From Phytophthora hibernalis (taxonomy: Eukaryota; Oomycota; Peronosporomycetes; Peronosporales; Peronosporaceae), in NCBI GenBank assembly GCA_012656075.1, contig JAAKBF010000266.1, forward strand, positions 228,639-292,638: a stretch of 64,000 bases of DNA, in the 5' to 3' direction. The stretch's first letter is position 1. Every line of letters starts with the position of its first letter. Shown here one piece after another: positions 19,975 through 30,990 of this stretch. The notes beneath the pieces are model-generated. The model did not search any database, had not been told where the DNA came from, and saw only the letters and a list, made by a program, of their open reading frames with translations. The position numbers and the translations under genes are program-made.

Positions 19975-19989
19975 CGAGGCGGGGGCAGT
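19975..19989 (+). other. Polypurine tract before the G2 3' LTR
   Basis: The G-rich stretch GAGGCGGGGGCAG ends directly at the TGTGG start of the 3' LTR, the usual place for the plus-strand DNA primer. It contains two pyrimidines. Confidence 0.45.
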
Positions 19990-20877
19990 TGTGGTGTTGA
20001 CTTATGGGGCGTTCGGTCGCCAGTCGGCAAGGCTGCCCTTGCCGAAGGAAAGTGACCGGTGTGCTCTGATTGGCGGATTACATTCCCCGCGCCACAGTGA
20101 CCACGGCAGTTTAGTGGCCGAGGTTTCAGTCGGGTATAATAAACTCCCGGCCGAGAGTTTAAACCCTCGTTTGTACCCATGTCAGTTTCGTACCCTCAGT
20201 CTTATAGAGCCGGGTCCGGGATTACATAAGGGATCTGTTCACACTGGATATTTGTATTTACGCATAAGACTAGCTATAGGATTGACTACAGAGGCTCTCA
20301 GAGCCATAGATCAACAGGAATAAATCAGCAGTCTTCCCCCGAGTCACCAAGGGTTAAGTCCGTCTTCGGTAAGTCAAGCTAGCTTATCTTAGGGTGTGGA
20401 TACGCTCGGCTTGTGGGATGCCTGTCAGCGAGATCAAGGTACATTGAACCGAGGGTTTGTTGCTGATCACTCCAAGCGATCAGAGTGGCCGAGTGTTGGG
20501 AGCGACGAGAAGCATCGTTCGCCATATATTAACGTGGAACCGAGTGTTCCATACATATTTTACTACCCGCCGAGGTTTTACCTTGGCAAACCCGTATTAG
20601 GCTGGACAGCCGGTATCCTTCCTTCTGAGGGACTGCGGGGGTTCGCGCGAAAGCGCAATATTGCATCTTAGCCCGCGCTCGTGGCTAGTGGTGCAGGTTA
20701 TTGGGTTGACCTAATATAACCTAGGTGTACAGAGGGTTCACATCCAGCCCGCCGTAAGGGATCGTTCCTGGTCTTCAGGTTTGATCCAACGCTCGTTGAC
20801 CTGACAAGGGAAGCGAGTGTTGTTGGTGGGACTCATACCATTAGGTAGTAAGAATTTCTGCGTGATCCTACACGACA
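19990..20877 (+). repeat. 3' LTR of gypsy G2
   Basis: It runs from TGTGGTGTTGAC to CCTACACGACA, 888 bp, followed by CGAT, the target duplication. It matches the 5' LTR at roughly 98 percent by eye. Read on the minus strand it should hold the promoter of the antisense gene, whose ATG is only 67 bp away. Confidence 0.9.
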
Positions 20878-20920
20878 CGATAGCACCTTGATTATCTTCC
20901 CACACTTGTGTCGCATTGCC
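20878..20920 (-). pseudogene. Copia RNase H fragment displaced by G2
   Basis: The minus-strand reading GNATQVWEDNQGAI is the RNase H segment that directly precedes ALASNAGYSARTK at 8365. It is stranded between the right end of G2 and the LINE. Confidence 0.9.
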
Positions 20921-23570
20921 GGTGGGCAGTATGCCAGATGCAGACTACACGTGGAACCTGGCGAGCACACAGCTCGTTACCCGACTTGCAATGGCGGCAT
21001 GGAAAACTATGACGGTTGAACTCAGGCGTTTAGTGGTCATGGCGGTGGTCATTCCCAAACTACTGTTCATCGGGCGCCACCACTGGCCTACGAAGGAGAT
21101 GATCAAGGCATTTCAGTGCATGACCCACAACTTCGTCTGGCACGCGAGGTTTGCGGAGGACGGGTGCAAGGTCGAGCGTGGTTGAACAACCATGTAGCAG
21201 CTCTGCCAAGGAAGGAAGGTGAACTAGCTATCCCGAACCTGAAGATCGAACTGCTTGCAGATGCAGCGATGACGGTAAATCTGTGGGCTCTAGAGGCCGA
21301 CGCTAACGCACACGTCGTGGGCGATGTGGTGGCCGGGGCGTCTACTCCGGGACCTAATCGAAACATGTACGTGTCACCGAGATCCACGCAGGGGCCTTGG
21401 ATACAAGGCACACTGAGGGAAACAGGTGTGAGCACCTGCAACACGTACGGTGGTGTGGAGACGACGACTGACAAAGCGGCAATGAGGACCGCGCTTGCGT
21501 GCACCATGTACTTCCGCGGTCCGCTGCAACTAACGTGGAGGGGAAGGCGGCTTCATATTGACACCACCACGCTGCGAGGTCCGCTATGTGATCACTACCT
21601 CGTACAGATGCCGCCGACCACGGCTTCTTCTGTACGGAGTGACTACCGTATCTGGTCCTATCCGAGATACGATTGTACTCGGCGGCTGGACGTATCGTCA
21701 AGACAACCTCGAGGTTGTGGAGCATTTGTCAGGAGTGCACACAGCTGAAGGACGTTGTGCACTGGGCGTGGCCAGAGACACACCATCTCCGGGTTACAGT
21801 GCTATGCAAGAAGGTCACCACTATGGTGCAACAGCACGCTGAATAGCTCATGCAACCCATGCTGCTCAACTTTCCTCAGCTACTTGGTCCCGGAGACCAC
21901 GGAGGCATCGTGAGGTACACGGTCAAGGAGGAGGGGCACCGGCCTGATCAGCGAATGGTCACACAGGACAGACGCCTCTTCAACCGGACCCGAAGGTCCC
22001 ACCGACACAGCCTTCACGGATCGTGCTCTCACCAAGAGACCTAAAATCTCTTTTGCAACAGGCGGTGGGTACGGAGGTGCGGATAACCACCGTTCACCCA
22101 CACCCCGACTCGTGCGGATGGTGTGCCTGTGGACAGGGGACCGACGGTGGAAAACAACACGGTGGACGTTCAAACGAATCCTTGGCAAAAAGATGGCAGA
22201 CACAGGCAAATAACTAAGTGGCAATCGACAAGCATGATGGACGGGGTTGAGTACTCAGGCGGCTGAAGGGCTTCTCAAACTCTCATGGAAACGAATTCGG
22301 CGGGTAGTTGGCCTGAATGCGTGGGGACCTGTTGCTCCTCCGGATTAAGCTGCATGCAATCTCCGTCTATAACCCGAGAACCAAGGGGCTCGACTGTCCG
22401 CAGAAGGGGTGTGAACTAGTGGGGACAGTTGACCTCTACCATGTCTTCTGGGAGTGCCCTGTGGCCAGGGCACTACACGACTTACTTATCAACAGGTGAA
22501 AGGTGGCCAGGCTGCGACTCGTCAACTACGAAGCTTCGGTCTTTGGGCTCGCGCTGCAGGAGATGCCGACGGGAATAGCGCGTGTTACCGGCGTCACTGT
22601 CGGACGAGGACGCGGCAACGATGGGAGACGCAGTGGAGCGCATGACCCAAGATTGTTGGAGTTTGGGGGCGGCCCTCTATCTCCTTGCAGTCTGGAGATG
22701 CAGGGTGGCTCACTTTGATGTTCACAACGATGTGTCATGGACGCATCACGCTGCAGGACTGAGGACAAGGCTGCGCACTGGTCACCTGGACGTCACAAAA
22801 TAGTATGCGGCCGCCATACAGCAACCACTCGGATAACAACTGAGAAACGACGTATGCTCGGTGCTGGGGGCGGACCGGGAAGGACAGGTCGGGCGACCTG
22901 CGTCAAGTGCCGGGCACTGCTACCTGGTTGCAGTTGCTGCACTCCGCGCCGAACGACGCGCCAGTACAGCAGTGGGACGCTGGTGGTTAAAGTCCATACA
23001 GTGCAACACGCGCACAGCACGCTGTACGAAAGGAAGACAATGGCACTCATGCGTGCGGCAAATTTGGGGCTCCTATGGGGCCTTCGAATGAGGTTGAACC
23101 AGCACTTGGAGCCGGTGCACGCAATGGTAAATAACGCTGATGTGGTCCGCCAACATGCGACACGGACACCGCCCAGAGCCAAACACCTCAGGGGGACTAC
23201 TGGAAAAGAAAACAAGTGGCGGATGCGACCGAGGTAGTGAGCTGGACGGCCCCGCTACGAGAACACAACAGGTCAGCGCAGGAGTTGGCGAGACTGGCGC
23301 ACACATCCAGAACAGAAATGACATGGCACGCAAGTGAACTACCGGCGGTTGGTAGCCGCTGGAGAGCCATCACAGAGCTGATACACGAAGATGTACAGCG
23401 GTGGCTATCGGATCATGAAAATCGACCGCCTCGAAGGCCGTGGGAGTGCGGTGTAACCCTAGCAAAGGCCGGCCTTGCAAGGATCACAGAGGACGGCAGG
23501 ACACTCTTTGTTGCACTCTTGGCTTCAACTGAGCATGGGCATCAGGTGGCGTTAGCACTAGTTAATTGAC
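20921..23570 (+). mobile_element. LINE-type retrotransposon, 5'-truncated, inside copia
   Basis: It begins in the C-terminal part of a LINE reverse transcriptase: VVIPKLLFIGRHHWPTKEMI, then IKAFQCMTHNFVWHARF (21040-21160), then AWLNNHVAALPRKEGELAIP, then LKIELLADAAMTVNLWALEA (21170-21300). A Cys/His cluster typical of the post-RT region is at about 22390-22480 (DCPQKGC, then YHVFWECPVARALHDLL). Frames shift at least six times. Downstream frames to 23569 are coding-like but unrecognised. The palm with its YxDD is absent, as expected for 5' truncation. It interrupts the copia RNase H between 20920 and about 23575. I could not identify a target duplication or poly(A) tail. Confidence 0.7.
21116..21748 (+). 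pseudogene. LINE RT C-terminal domain
   Basis: The longest open piece of the LINE, 210 codons. The first 60 residues carry the conserved AWLNNHVAALPRKEGELAIPN motif found after the thumb of LINE reverse transcriptases. The rest is less conserved. The preceding frame (20916-21185) holds the thumb and overlaps it by a shift near 21165. No endonuclease domain is in the window. Confidence 0.65.
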
Positions 23571-23574
23571 ATTA

Positions 23575-24235
23575 ATCACTTCAAATTTAAAATTCTCACT
23601 TCAGTCGCTCCCACTTGCTCGTGCCCGAGGTCCTTGAGCATATCTCGCACTCACATCACTTCTTGAGTGCAAAAGATTAGTGTCATTTACTCTGCCTCCG
23701 CCGGTCCCAGTGCCAGTGTGCATTGGTACTTCGACTTGAAGACCACTGGGGCCCCGCTGATCATCCCCATCGTGTCCGACACTGATCTGCGGTCGTCAAT
23801 GTTGCTTCCCCAGTCTGATGTGAACGCCTCCACCATTACCATGCTGGATCTTCCGTCGTAGGCTATCACGAGGTCGCGCGTTGTCTTCAAGTACCGCAGT
23901 AGGCGGATCGCAGCTTTCCAGGGCTGCTGTCCGGGTTCTCGAGAAACCGAGACAGCTGGGTCATGTATGCAACATCCGAGCGGGTGTACGTCGTAACGTA
24001 GAGCAAGCATCCGATCAGCGATCGGTACAGCTTGACCTCCATCTCCTCGCGACCGATGTGCGTGGTTGGTGACTGTTCCTTCAACAACTTCAATCCCGAC
24101 TCACACGGGTTTACGACTGCCTTGTCATATTGCAGGTTGACACGGCTGACAACGTCATCGATGTAGTGCGTCTACTTGATCTAAAGCGTCCACGTCAATC
24201 GGTCGAGGTTGCTCTCACCCAACTCGTTCATCTTG
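23575..24235 (-). pseudogene. Copia RNase H, N-terminal part
   Basis: Reading leftward: YRSLIGCLLYVTTYTRSDVAYM, then QLSRFLENP (24093-23950), then AIRLLRYLKTTRDLVIAYDG, then DWGSNIDDRRSVSDTMGMIS, then GPAEAE followed by a stop where EAEYM is expected. VRDMLKDLGHEQVGATEVR is readable in another frame near 23600-23660. The frame also breaks near 23950. The Asp of DWGSN and the Glu of AEAE are the expected catalytic positions. The C-terminal half is at 20878-20920 and 8141-8365. Confidence 0.8.
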
Positions 24236-24239
24236 AATG

Positions 24240-25130
24240 AGTTCTTCAGTCCCGCCTTGCCTCCTCAATTTCCTTCCTCGTTTTGGCAGCGATGACCATG
24301 TCGTCCACATAGAGACAGACGTACCCATAGTTGTATTTCTTGCCTTTAAAGTAGATGCACTGGTCTGCTCCACAACTTTTAAAACCGATCTTCATGAACA
24401 CAGCGTGAATCGTCTTGTGCCATGCACTTGCCGCCTGTTTGAGGTCATAGGTTGCTTTGTCCAGCATGCACATGTAGTCCCTGGCGTGTGTGATGTCATA
24501 CGGTTCTTCCAGATTTACTTGTTCCTTGAGATCACTTTTCAGGAAGGCTGTATCCGCATCCAATCGCTCGGTCAAATACGCCTCCGCCACCACCACGGAC
24601 AGCACAACTCAAAGTGCGTTCATGTTGGCGACGGGCGCGTACGTCTCGAAGAAATCCACGCCAAACTTCTGCTTGAATCCCTTCGCCACCAGTCGTGCTT
24701 TGTATCTGATGACACGTCCATGCTCGTTTTGCTTCTTCGCAACCACCAATCAACACCCAAACGGTCGAGCGCTAGCCGTCTTTCGAATCATTGTCCATGA
24801 CCCGTTGTCAGCATGCGCCTTAAGTTCTGCGTTTATCGCTCCGATCCACCCCAACAAGTCATATCTAGCCATCGTTTGCTGGTACGTGGTCGGAGCATCA
24901 TCAGCGTCACCAACGCTAGCTGCATACGCCAGCACAGCTTCCGCAAGCAGTTCGTCTTCGCCGACCCGATCTCGCTTGGGTGAAGGCGGCCAAAAGTGGT
25001 CATCGCTGGTGGGATCGTCGTCGCCATCCTCCTTGGATTCAGCAGTATCCGTTGAATCATTTCTCAGAAGAAGTACGGGTTCACGATCACGTCGAGTACG
25101 TTCAGTTACTGGATGGAATACCATGTCGTA
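24240..25130 (-). pseudogene. Copia reverse transcriptase
   Basis: Read on the minus strand: AINAELKAHADNGSWTMI (about 24850-24790) is the entry of the copia RT domain. KQNEHGRVIRYKARLVAKGF follows in a shifted frame, then VVVAEAYLTERLDADTAFLK with the first catalytic Asp, DLKQAASAWHKTIHAVFMKI, then QCIYFKGKKYNYGYVCLYVDDM with the YVDD active site near 24305. An in-frame stop lies after VRARRQHERTL-like sequence (24615) and frameshifts are present near 24760. An upstream linker (DDPTSDDHFWPPSPKRDRVG) separates it from integrase. Confidence 0.85.
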
Positions 25131-26600
25131 TCCAACGATATCTGGGGACCTCGATACGTTATCAGATCTCTCCTACTCGACGATGAGTTGTTTTCTGGTC
25201 CAGCTTCAGACATCTCAACGTCATCAGCGGGCGCCTCCATTGGCTCCATCGGTTCGTCTTCAGCCGGTTGTTGTTGGGCCCGCACATGTTGCAGGACCCT
25301 AGCACCGTCCTTAGAAACTTGGACGATTGTCGTGTTTTCTGTCGGCGTTATGTCATAAATGCCGTTCACCTCGCACTCGTCGAGTTTCACAGACCTACCT
25401 TGCTCAACTCCATGTCGAACACACGATAGCCCTTCGTGTTTTCCGCGTACCCGAGAAACACATTTGATGATCTTTGGGTCCAACTTCGTGAGCTTAGCTT
25501 TATCAACATGAGCATAACCGATCGATCCAAGTACACGAAGGTGGTTGATGATGGGCTTCACCTTGAAATCCAGTGCATGTACCGTTACATTTGGATGCTC
25601 GCTGTTCGTTGACCTGTTGGTCAAGTAGACTGCCGTGCTAACCGTCTCAGCCCACCACAGCGATGTCACACCCTTGTAGTGCAGTATGCTCCTGGCCTTC
25701 TCCATTATTATACGGTTCATGCATTCTGCCACGCCGTTCTGCTGCGGGATGTATGGAACCATCTTCTGGTGTACAATCCCATTGAGCTTGCAAATCGTGT
25801 CCATTGTCTTGTTTACGAACTCGGTGTCGTTGTCCGATCACAGACACTTGACGTGCTCTCCCCATTGTTTCTCGTACATCGTCATGAACGTCGTGAACAT
25901 GTCGGGCACCCCGCTCTTCTTCTTGAGGAAGTACACCACGACATACCTCGAGTAATCGTCAACGAAAGTGAGCCCATACCTGGCCCCGCCCTCCGACCTC
26001 GTCGATACGGTCCCAAGACATCCGTGTGGGCCATCTCTAGTACCCGTGTCGTCTTTGTAAGAGAACGTGACTGGAAGTGAGTCACCGTCTGCTTGCCCTT
26101 CATACAACCCCGCATAAAGTCTTGCACTTTTGATTCGCCATAGGCATCCCGACTGTAGCCCTCTGAGTCTTCACCAACGCGTCTCCGCTCAGGTGACCCA
26201 TACGAGCGCGACATAGCTCCCCATCACTGTCGACCCCCGAGTTCTCGACGTACTGCGCCGTGTCCTGCTGGCAGTCTAGCATATAAGCCTTGCCCACCTT
26301 CTTCACCGATGTCAGCACTTTCGACTTGCCCCAGATGATACACGAATAATCGCGCTGGAACTCCACGCTCATACCGCGCTCGGCCAGCTTTCCAACCGAG
26401 AGCAGTCGTCTGTCAAGTCCAGTGGTGTGGAGTACTTCCACCATCTGAATACGCTTGCCGTCGATGCTCGTCAGGCGCACCGACCCTGTCCCCACCACAT
26501 GAATCTTCTTTCCGTCTGCAATGGTCGCCTCAATGTTCGTCTTGCTTTCCGTGTCGTCTAGCATGTTGTGTGTGGCATCATGTGCGCCGTTGTGCCGCTG
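25131..26600 (-). pseudogene. Copia protease remnant, GAG-pre-integrase and integrase
   Basis: The 26564-26100 frame has LDDTESKTNIEATIADGKKI, then LHTTGLDRRLLSVGKLAERG, a region following the protease, then CRARMGHLSGDALVKTQRAT, the GAG-pre-integrase with its H. Integrase core: LTFVDDYSRYVVVYFLKKKS (25995-25915, containing a catalytic Asp) and PYIPQQNGVAECMNRIIMEK (25750-25690, containing the Glu of QQNGVAE). The C-terminal part is SLWWAETVSTAVYLTNRSTN. The protease DSG triad is not intact in the frames I could follow. At least one frameshift (near 25835) separates the two core halves. Confidence 0.85.
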
Positions 26601-27420
26601 TCAATTAGCCATCCCGCCGAAAGACCTTCTCCGACAGCGAAGACCGCATCCTCGTCGTCATTACCACTCTTTTCGGCAGTCCCGCTTCATGTGTCCGACT
26701 TGAACACAGTTGAAGCACTTTCCCTTGAATCCGCCGTATTCCCGGGCACTGTTGCCCTTGTGCTTGTAGCCTTGCCACTCTTCTTCTCATTTTTGAGCTT
26801 ATCACTGTACATGGTAGCCGTCAGCGCGCGCTCCGAGTCCTCCTTCTTCTCCAGGCGCTCGTTCTCCTTGAGTAAATTTTCATTCATCTCGAGCGAAGTG
26901 ACCTCCTTGGAGTTCTCCACGATCGACGAGATCAACTGGAAAACTGCTGAGCAGAATCACTAGCTGCCGAGCTTCATCTAGTGACTAGCCCAATGTTTGC
27001 AGGCCCACGATCAGTTTATCGAAGTAGTCCAGGTGCTTTGACATCGACGCCCCGGTCTACATCTTGAACCCGTGGAGCCGGCGCGTCAAGGATATACAGT
27101 TGTGTATCGTAGTCCGGTTGTAGAACTCCCGCAAAGCACCCCAGGCCTGGATGGCCGTAGTCGCCGATCAAATCTTCGTATGATGTTCGAGCGCGATACC
27201 TTGTGCGATCAAACCGAGCGCCTTCATGTCGTTCAGCATTCATGCTTCCGTCATCTCCGCCTCAGGCTTGACAGTTTGCACGAGAGCCAGTAGTCCTTTC
27301 CTCTCCAGCGCCAGCCACATGGCAAATTCCCAGTGGAAGTAATTGTCGCTTCCCAGGATGACTTCAGCCTTCTTGGCGCACGTGGACGTCGTGGTGGTCG
27401 TCGATCTTGAGAGTCTTCTG
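26601..27420 (-). pseudogene. Copia Gag with zinc knuckle
   Basis: On the minus strand: VILGSDNYFHWEFAMWLALE (about 27365-27305) is the typical copia Gag N-terminus, followed by LNDMKALGLIAQGIALEHHT and AWGALREFYNRTTIHNCISL. The CCHC knuckle KCFNCVQVGHMKRDC is at about 26730-26685 (CX2CX4HX4C). Several stops interrupt the frame (near 27240, 27180, 27060). A Lys/Glu-rich helix (ENLLKENERLEKKEDSERAL) precedes the knuckle. Confidence 0.8.
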
Positions 27421-27432
27421 CGGCTGTTAACC

Positions 27433-27797
27433 TCTTGAACGCTTGTGTGTGTTGGAAGGCAAAAGCCGAGTGAGTGATTAATTATTACAGGAATTCTAGT
27501 CTAGAATAGTTGTTGTACTGTGTCTCCCCTTTCTAGTTCACTTTGGTTTGCTACCTATCTCATCCTAGATCAAAAGTTATGGACTCGAGAAAACAGTCAT
27601 TGTACCCGAAGCAAATCCTGGTAGTTGAAGTTGCAGCGAATTGACTAATCAGAATCCAGGACCGGACCCCATCCGCCAATCATATCCCAAACAGTGCGTC
27701 GCTGAGCCAATCACTTATCAGGCCGCGTGCCTCTTCATGTACCTTGCACTCCTAGCACGTGCCGGCCATGGACGAGTACACGCAGTACTGATCAACA
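27433..27797 (-). repeat. Copia 5' LTR
   Basis: It is 365 bp, equal in length to the partner at 7769-8133. On the minus strand it starts TGTTGATCAGTA and ends CGTTCAAGA. The following GGTTAACAGCC may be the primer-binding site, but I cannot name the tRNA. Confidence 0.85.
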
Positions 27798-27882
27798 GTA
27801 GTCTTGCATGAAGATAAGTCGGCAATGCAACGACGCACGTATATTCTCACTACACCTACACTGTATGAATGCCGGACAATAA
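27798..27882 (+). repeat. R1 copy 2, right half
   Basis: It begins with the duplicated GTAGT and continues CTTGCATGAAGATAAGTCGG, as in copy 1 at 5965-6000. It ends GAATGCCGGACAATAA, which matches the outer end of the inverted copy at 34933. The 27883-28167 stretch beyond it has no recognisable feature. Confidence 0.75.
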
Positions 27883-28167
27883 CCAAAATGTGTTGCATCT
27901 TCACTTTATATTTACTGGGCACGCGCGTTAACCCTATTGCGGTCAACATTATACTTTAATATATGTACCTGTAGTGCATTGAGAGTGACTATTGACACAA
28001 GACAGAGAGCCAGATTTTTGCAATCATTTCGATGGTCAGGAGACGAGCGTGTGCATAGCCTTTGCCCAGCTCTCAAAGCAACGCCGTTCAAAACGTTTTT
28101 AAATCCGCGAATCCGTTGCTGTGGTTCATTCCGAACCCCCTCCCATCCCAAAAACAGCGCGCGGCAA

Positions 28168-28384
28168 ATGGGAGCCCGGAAGCGGCGCGCTCCTCTGCAT
28201 CGCCAGGAGCCGGAAGGATTCGCTGACGCAAGTGAGCAGGAGGATGCATCGCAGGATAGATCAGACGGTGAAGTCAGCGTGTCTGTCCCAAGTCTGTTAA
28301 ACGCCACCTTCGATACGTGGGACGACTTTGAGGCGGCTCTGAAGTCATACAGCGAGGAGACATTCCAGGCTCATATATTTAGCT
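28168..28384 (+). pseudogene. MULE transposase N-terminal piece
   Basis: An ATG at 28168 starts MGARKRRAPLHRQEPEGFAD, followed by an acidic Ser/Asp stretch and FDTWDDFEAALKSYSEETFQ, a type of N-terminal motif (TWDDFExALxxYSE) common in oomycete MULE proteins. A stop at 28383-28385 ends it, and frames further on are shifted. The stretch 28386-28688 contains degenerate continuation with stops. Confidence 0.55.
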
Positions 28385-28688
28385 GAACTACAAGACTTTA
28401 CGTGATGTTTGATCTAGACCTACGTGAGAAGAACATCGACGAGTCGTACAGCTCGCAACACGCGCGTTAGGGATAATTTTACTGGCGCAGACGAAGAATC
28501 TCTGCAGAGATAGAGCTATTTCTCGACGAGACCTTCCCGTACTACATCGTTTCTTACGTGTGTACACATGCTGGAAAGCACCGGAGCCAAGGGGTGGGAA
28601 AAAGCCGCGCCAAAACGTTCGACCGCTCGGGTGCAAGGCCAAGGTAAAACGCCGTATCTGCTTAAGGGTGCTGATTTATGTCTAACAA

Positions 28689-29105
28689 ATGCTGCTTTTC
28701 GTAATGCTACAGCTCAACGTCCTGCTGCAACGCGATAAGGATTCTTATCACGTTAAGATATCCGTGCACGACACCAAGCTCAACCATCGCGTTGGCAAAG
28801 AGCCCTACAAGCGCCTGCCAAAGAATCGTTTGAAATTGCCTGAAAAAGAAATGTCCACGGTCAACATGCTTCGGAAAGCTGATCTCTCCCGAAAGAAAAT
28901 TTTGCGCTACATATGGGACAACACCACTTCCGAGCCGGACATGATTGATGTGCATAATATGCTTGCCAAGCTTAAGCGACAGGACGACGCGAGGACAACA
29001 CTATCAGACCGCGTTGCGGAAACACTCGACCGTTTCTGCGAGAAGGACATTTTTGCAGTGTCGCATGTCGATATTGACAAGGAGGGAGACAAGGTGCGCA
29101 TCTAA
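28689..29105 (+). pseudogene. MULE transposase middle region
   Basis: This 138-codon frame includes YHVKISVHDTKLNHRVGKEP (a C/H-rich context is expected just before this), then LRKADLSRKKILRYIWDNTT, then DVHNMLAKLKRQDDARTTLS. It corresponds to the region between the FLYWCH/FAR1-like N-terminus and the catalytic core in MULE proteins. It ends at TAA 29103-29105. A spacer of about 450 bp with a possible intron (29106-29535) follows, in which FMLHDSLGHGQHIQ is readable near 29285-29325. Confidence 0.55.
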
Positions 29106-29567
29106 CGAAGGAGTTGTTGTTCTCATGTATTAATCTTATTAATATCTGTTTGCTTCCAGGCTGTCGCGCGATGGATAACCATCCAGACTTCGCACATGAA
29201 ATCTCTCTTTTCATCTTTCCCGGAAGCACTCTTAGTCGATGCCACACATGACACGAATGCTTCGCGGTACAAGCTGTTTTCATTCATGTTGCACGACTCA
29301 CTGGGGCATGGTCAGCACATACAGGTAGGGCATGAATCTGGAATTCTTTGTGGTCTATGCTTGTAGAGAGTTTCCATGTCGTTAGCTGTTCGCATGTATG
29401 CACATTATCAACGGATCAGCTTGTGGCAGCTTGTGGATGATATTGTGCAGCTTGGGCCATATATTGTGATTTATTGTGGTTATTGGCTAACTAACGCCTC
29501 GCTTCTTCTGTGTTTCTGTTTGTTATTGGTCTAGCATTCCCTACTTACCGATGAAAGCGCTGAGACT

Positions 29568-29929
29568 ATGCGTCTGGCTATCCGACAGTTCAAAAATGCA
29601 ATCCGTCGTGGCGTGATGTACGCTGTGTGGTCGTCGATAAAGACTTCACAGAGATCGGAGTGTTCACCAGCGAGTTGCCGGAAGCTCGCATTTTACTGTG
29701 TCAATTCCACGCTATTAAGTACATACAGGAGCGGATCGGTAAAACGGAGTACGGATTGGACGCAGTGCAGAGAGCGAGGCTGAAACCCATCGCGAGTCTA
29801 ATTGTGCGAGCTCAGACTGAAGAAGAGTACAAGAGATGTTTCCGGTATATTAAACTGGAATTGCGTGTGAAGAATGATGATGAAGAGGATGAACACGGAA
29901 GGTTCCAGAGTTTTGGAATTATTTTTTGA
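29568..29929 (+). pseudogene. MULE transposase catalytic segment
   Basis: The segment MRLAIRQFKNAIRRG, a one-base shift near 29617, then VVDKDFTEIGVFTSELPEAR, then LLCQFHAIKYIQERIG, matches the MULE core. DKD carries a catalytic Asp and CQFHAIKYI is the C-x2-H signature. KRCFRYIKLELRVKNDDEED follows to a stop at 29929. The SWIM zinc finger normally found downstream is not convincingly present in the degenerate region 29930-30340. Confidence 0.75.
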
Positions 29930-30343
29930 AGAACTGGCGCGCGTGCTAGGAGATGTGGTGCTCATATTTACGAGACAACGTGGCGCACCTTGGCAACTCA
30001 ACGAATAACCGCTTAGTCTTCATGGCAAAAAATTAAGACCATTGTGAACCGAGAAGGGAGCTGGATGAAACAGTGACAAGCTTGATTTGGTGGGCTGCGT
30101 ACAAGGAAAAATAATTTACTACAGAGCTCTCTCGCGTCGGGCAAGTTATTGATGTTGTGCAGCACACGAGCCCGGAGTTGATCAGACTCGCGCAAATTGT
30201 GAATAGACACGCGTTCGATATCGTAAAGGAACAATACGATGTCGCTAAAAACATATCCACGTTTTACGCTGTACAAACCTATCTGAGCTTCAACGCCGCT
30301 TCGACGAGGAAACCTGTAACTTGCCGACATTTTCCAAACGTAT

Positions 30344-30883
30344 TTGGATAAATTCTCCGTGCTACACAACATTCCGTCGGTGCAAGAGGTCCCAAATCTT
30401 TGCGTTGCAGTGTATTCCAAACATCCTGAGGCTGTTAAGAAAATGACGGACGTGTGCTGTGTAATTCTACCTCCCGATTGGGTGGAGCATTGCATCGAGC
30501 TGATGCAGAAATGCAAGAACGAATACCGTGAACGCAATCAGATCGTACTGGAGAACGATCAAATTGCGTTGAAGTTCGGAAAGGGTCGTACTGCTCCTGA
30601 CCCTAAAGTTACCGGGGATTTTATCTACACTATGTGTGCGTGGCACGGATCCAAAGTCGCTTTCAGCAAGATCGAAGCTTGTATTGAATGGATTCGAGGA
30701 GTGGACGTGAAAGAAGCCCAACTGGGTTCGCTGTTTGACGATGAATCTCTGGTTGACGCGGAGGATGTATGCACATGTGTGACAAATATTGACATTAAAG
30801 ATGAAGAGGAATGGGCGCTGCTGGATTTAGTTCAGGAGGAAGCAACGGATGTCGTCATGACTGCAGCAATATCTGCAATTTGA
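30344..30883 (+). CDS. MULE accessory region before the protease
   Basis: An open frame of 179 codons. VEHCIELMQKCKNEYRERNQ, then LKFGKGRTAPDPKVTGDFIY and ACIEWIRGVDVKEAQLG, are followed by an acidic C-terminus (DIKDEEEWALLDLVQEEATD). It lies between the transposase and Ulp1 parts and is probably one polypeptide with them. I do not recognise a domain. Confidence 0.5.
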   Translation: MDKFSVLHNIPSVQEVPNLCVAVYSKHPEAVKKMTDVCCVILPPDWVEHCIELMQKCKNEYRERNQIVLENDQIALKFGKGRTAPDPKVTGDFIYTMCAWHGSKVAFSKIEACIEWIRGVDVKEAQLGSLFDDESLVDAEDVCTCVTNIDIKDEEEWALLDLVQEEATDVVMTAAISAI

Positions 30884-30990
30884 TCAGATGCTAACAGTCA
30901 CCCTCAAGCCCTGCGAGCGACTACGTTCTCAACACAGCTCATGGGAATTAGCACTAATGAGCATGGATCGCTGACAATGAGATTGTTACT

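Larger units (their letters stand above)
8366..20877 (+). mobile_element. Ty3/gypsy element G2 with dual RNase H and antisense gene
   Basis: A 12.5-kb element is bounded by LTRs (8366-9243, 19990-20877) and by the 4-bp duplication CGAT (8362-8365, 20878-20881). The order is LTR, primer site, gag with zinc knuckles, RT, RNase H 1, RNase H 2, integrase, chromodomain, two hairpins, antisense spliced gene, LTR. Internal deletions removed the protease and the first catalytic Asp region of integrase, and there are many frameshifts. By eye the two LTRs differ at about 15-20 of some 860 aligned positions plus one 10-bp gap, so insertion was fairly recent. It landed in the RNase H of the copia element. 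Confidence 0.93.
7769..27797 (-). mobile_element. Ty1/copia element, split by G2 and a LINE
   Basis: Two 365-bp LTRs (7769-8133, 27433-27797) enclose, on the minus strand and in Ty1/copia order, gag with a CCHC knuckle, GAG-pre-integrase, integrase, reverse transcriptase and RNase H. The 5-bp flank GTAGT is duplicated at 7764-7768 and 27798-27802, and joining the flanks rebuilds an uninterrupted R1 repeat. Two later insertions sit inside RNase H: gypsy G2 (8366-20877) and a LINE (about 20921-23570). Removing them leaves about 4.9 kb, normal for the family. Stops and frameshifts occur in gag, integrase and RNase H, so the copy is inactive. Confidence 0.9.

Noticed and set aside
24490..25302. 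270-codon plus-strand ORF in the copia region
   Set aside because: The minus strand encodes recognisable copia RT and linker here; the plus frame is a shadow.
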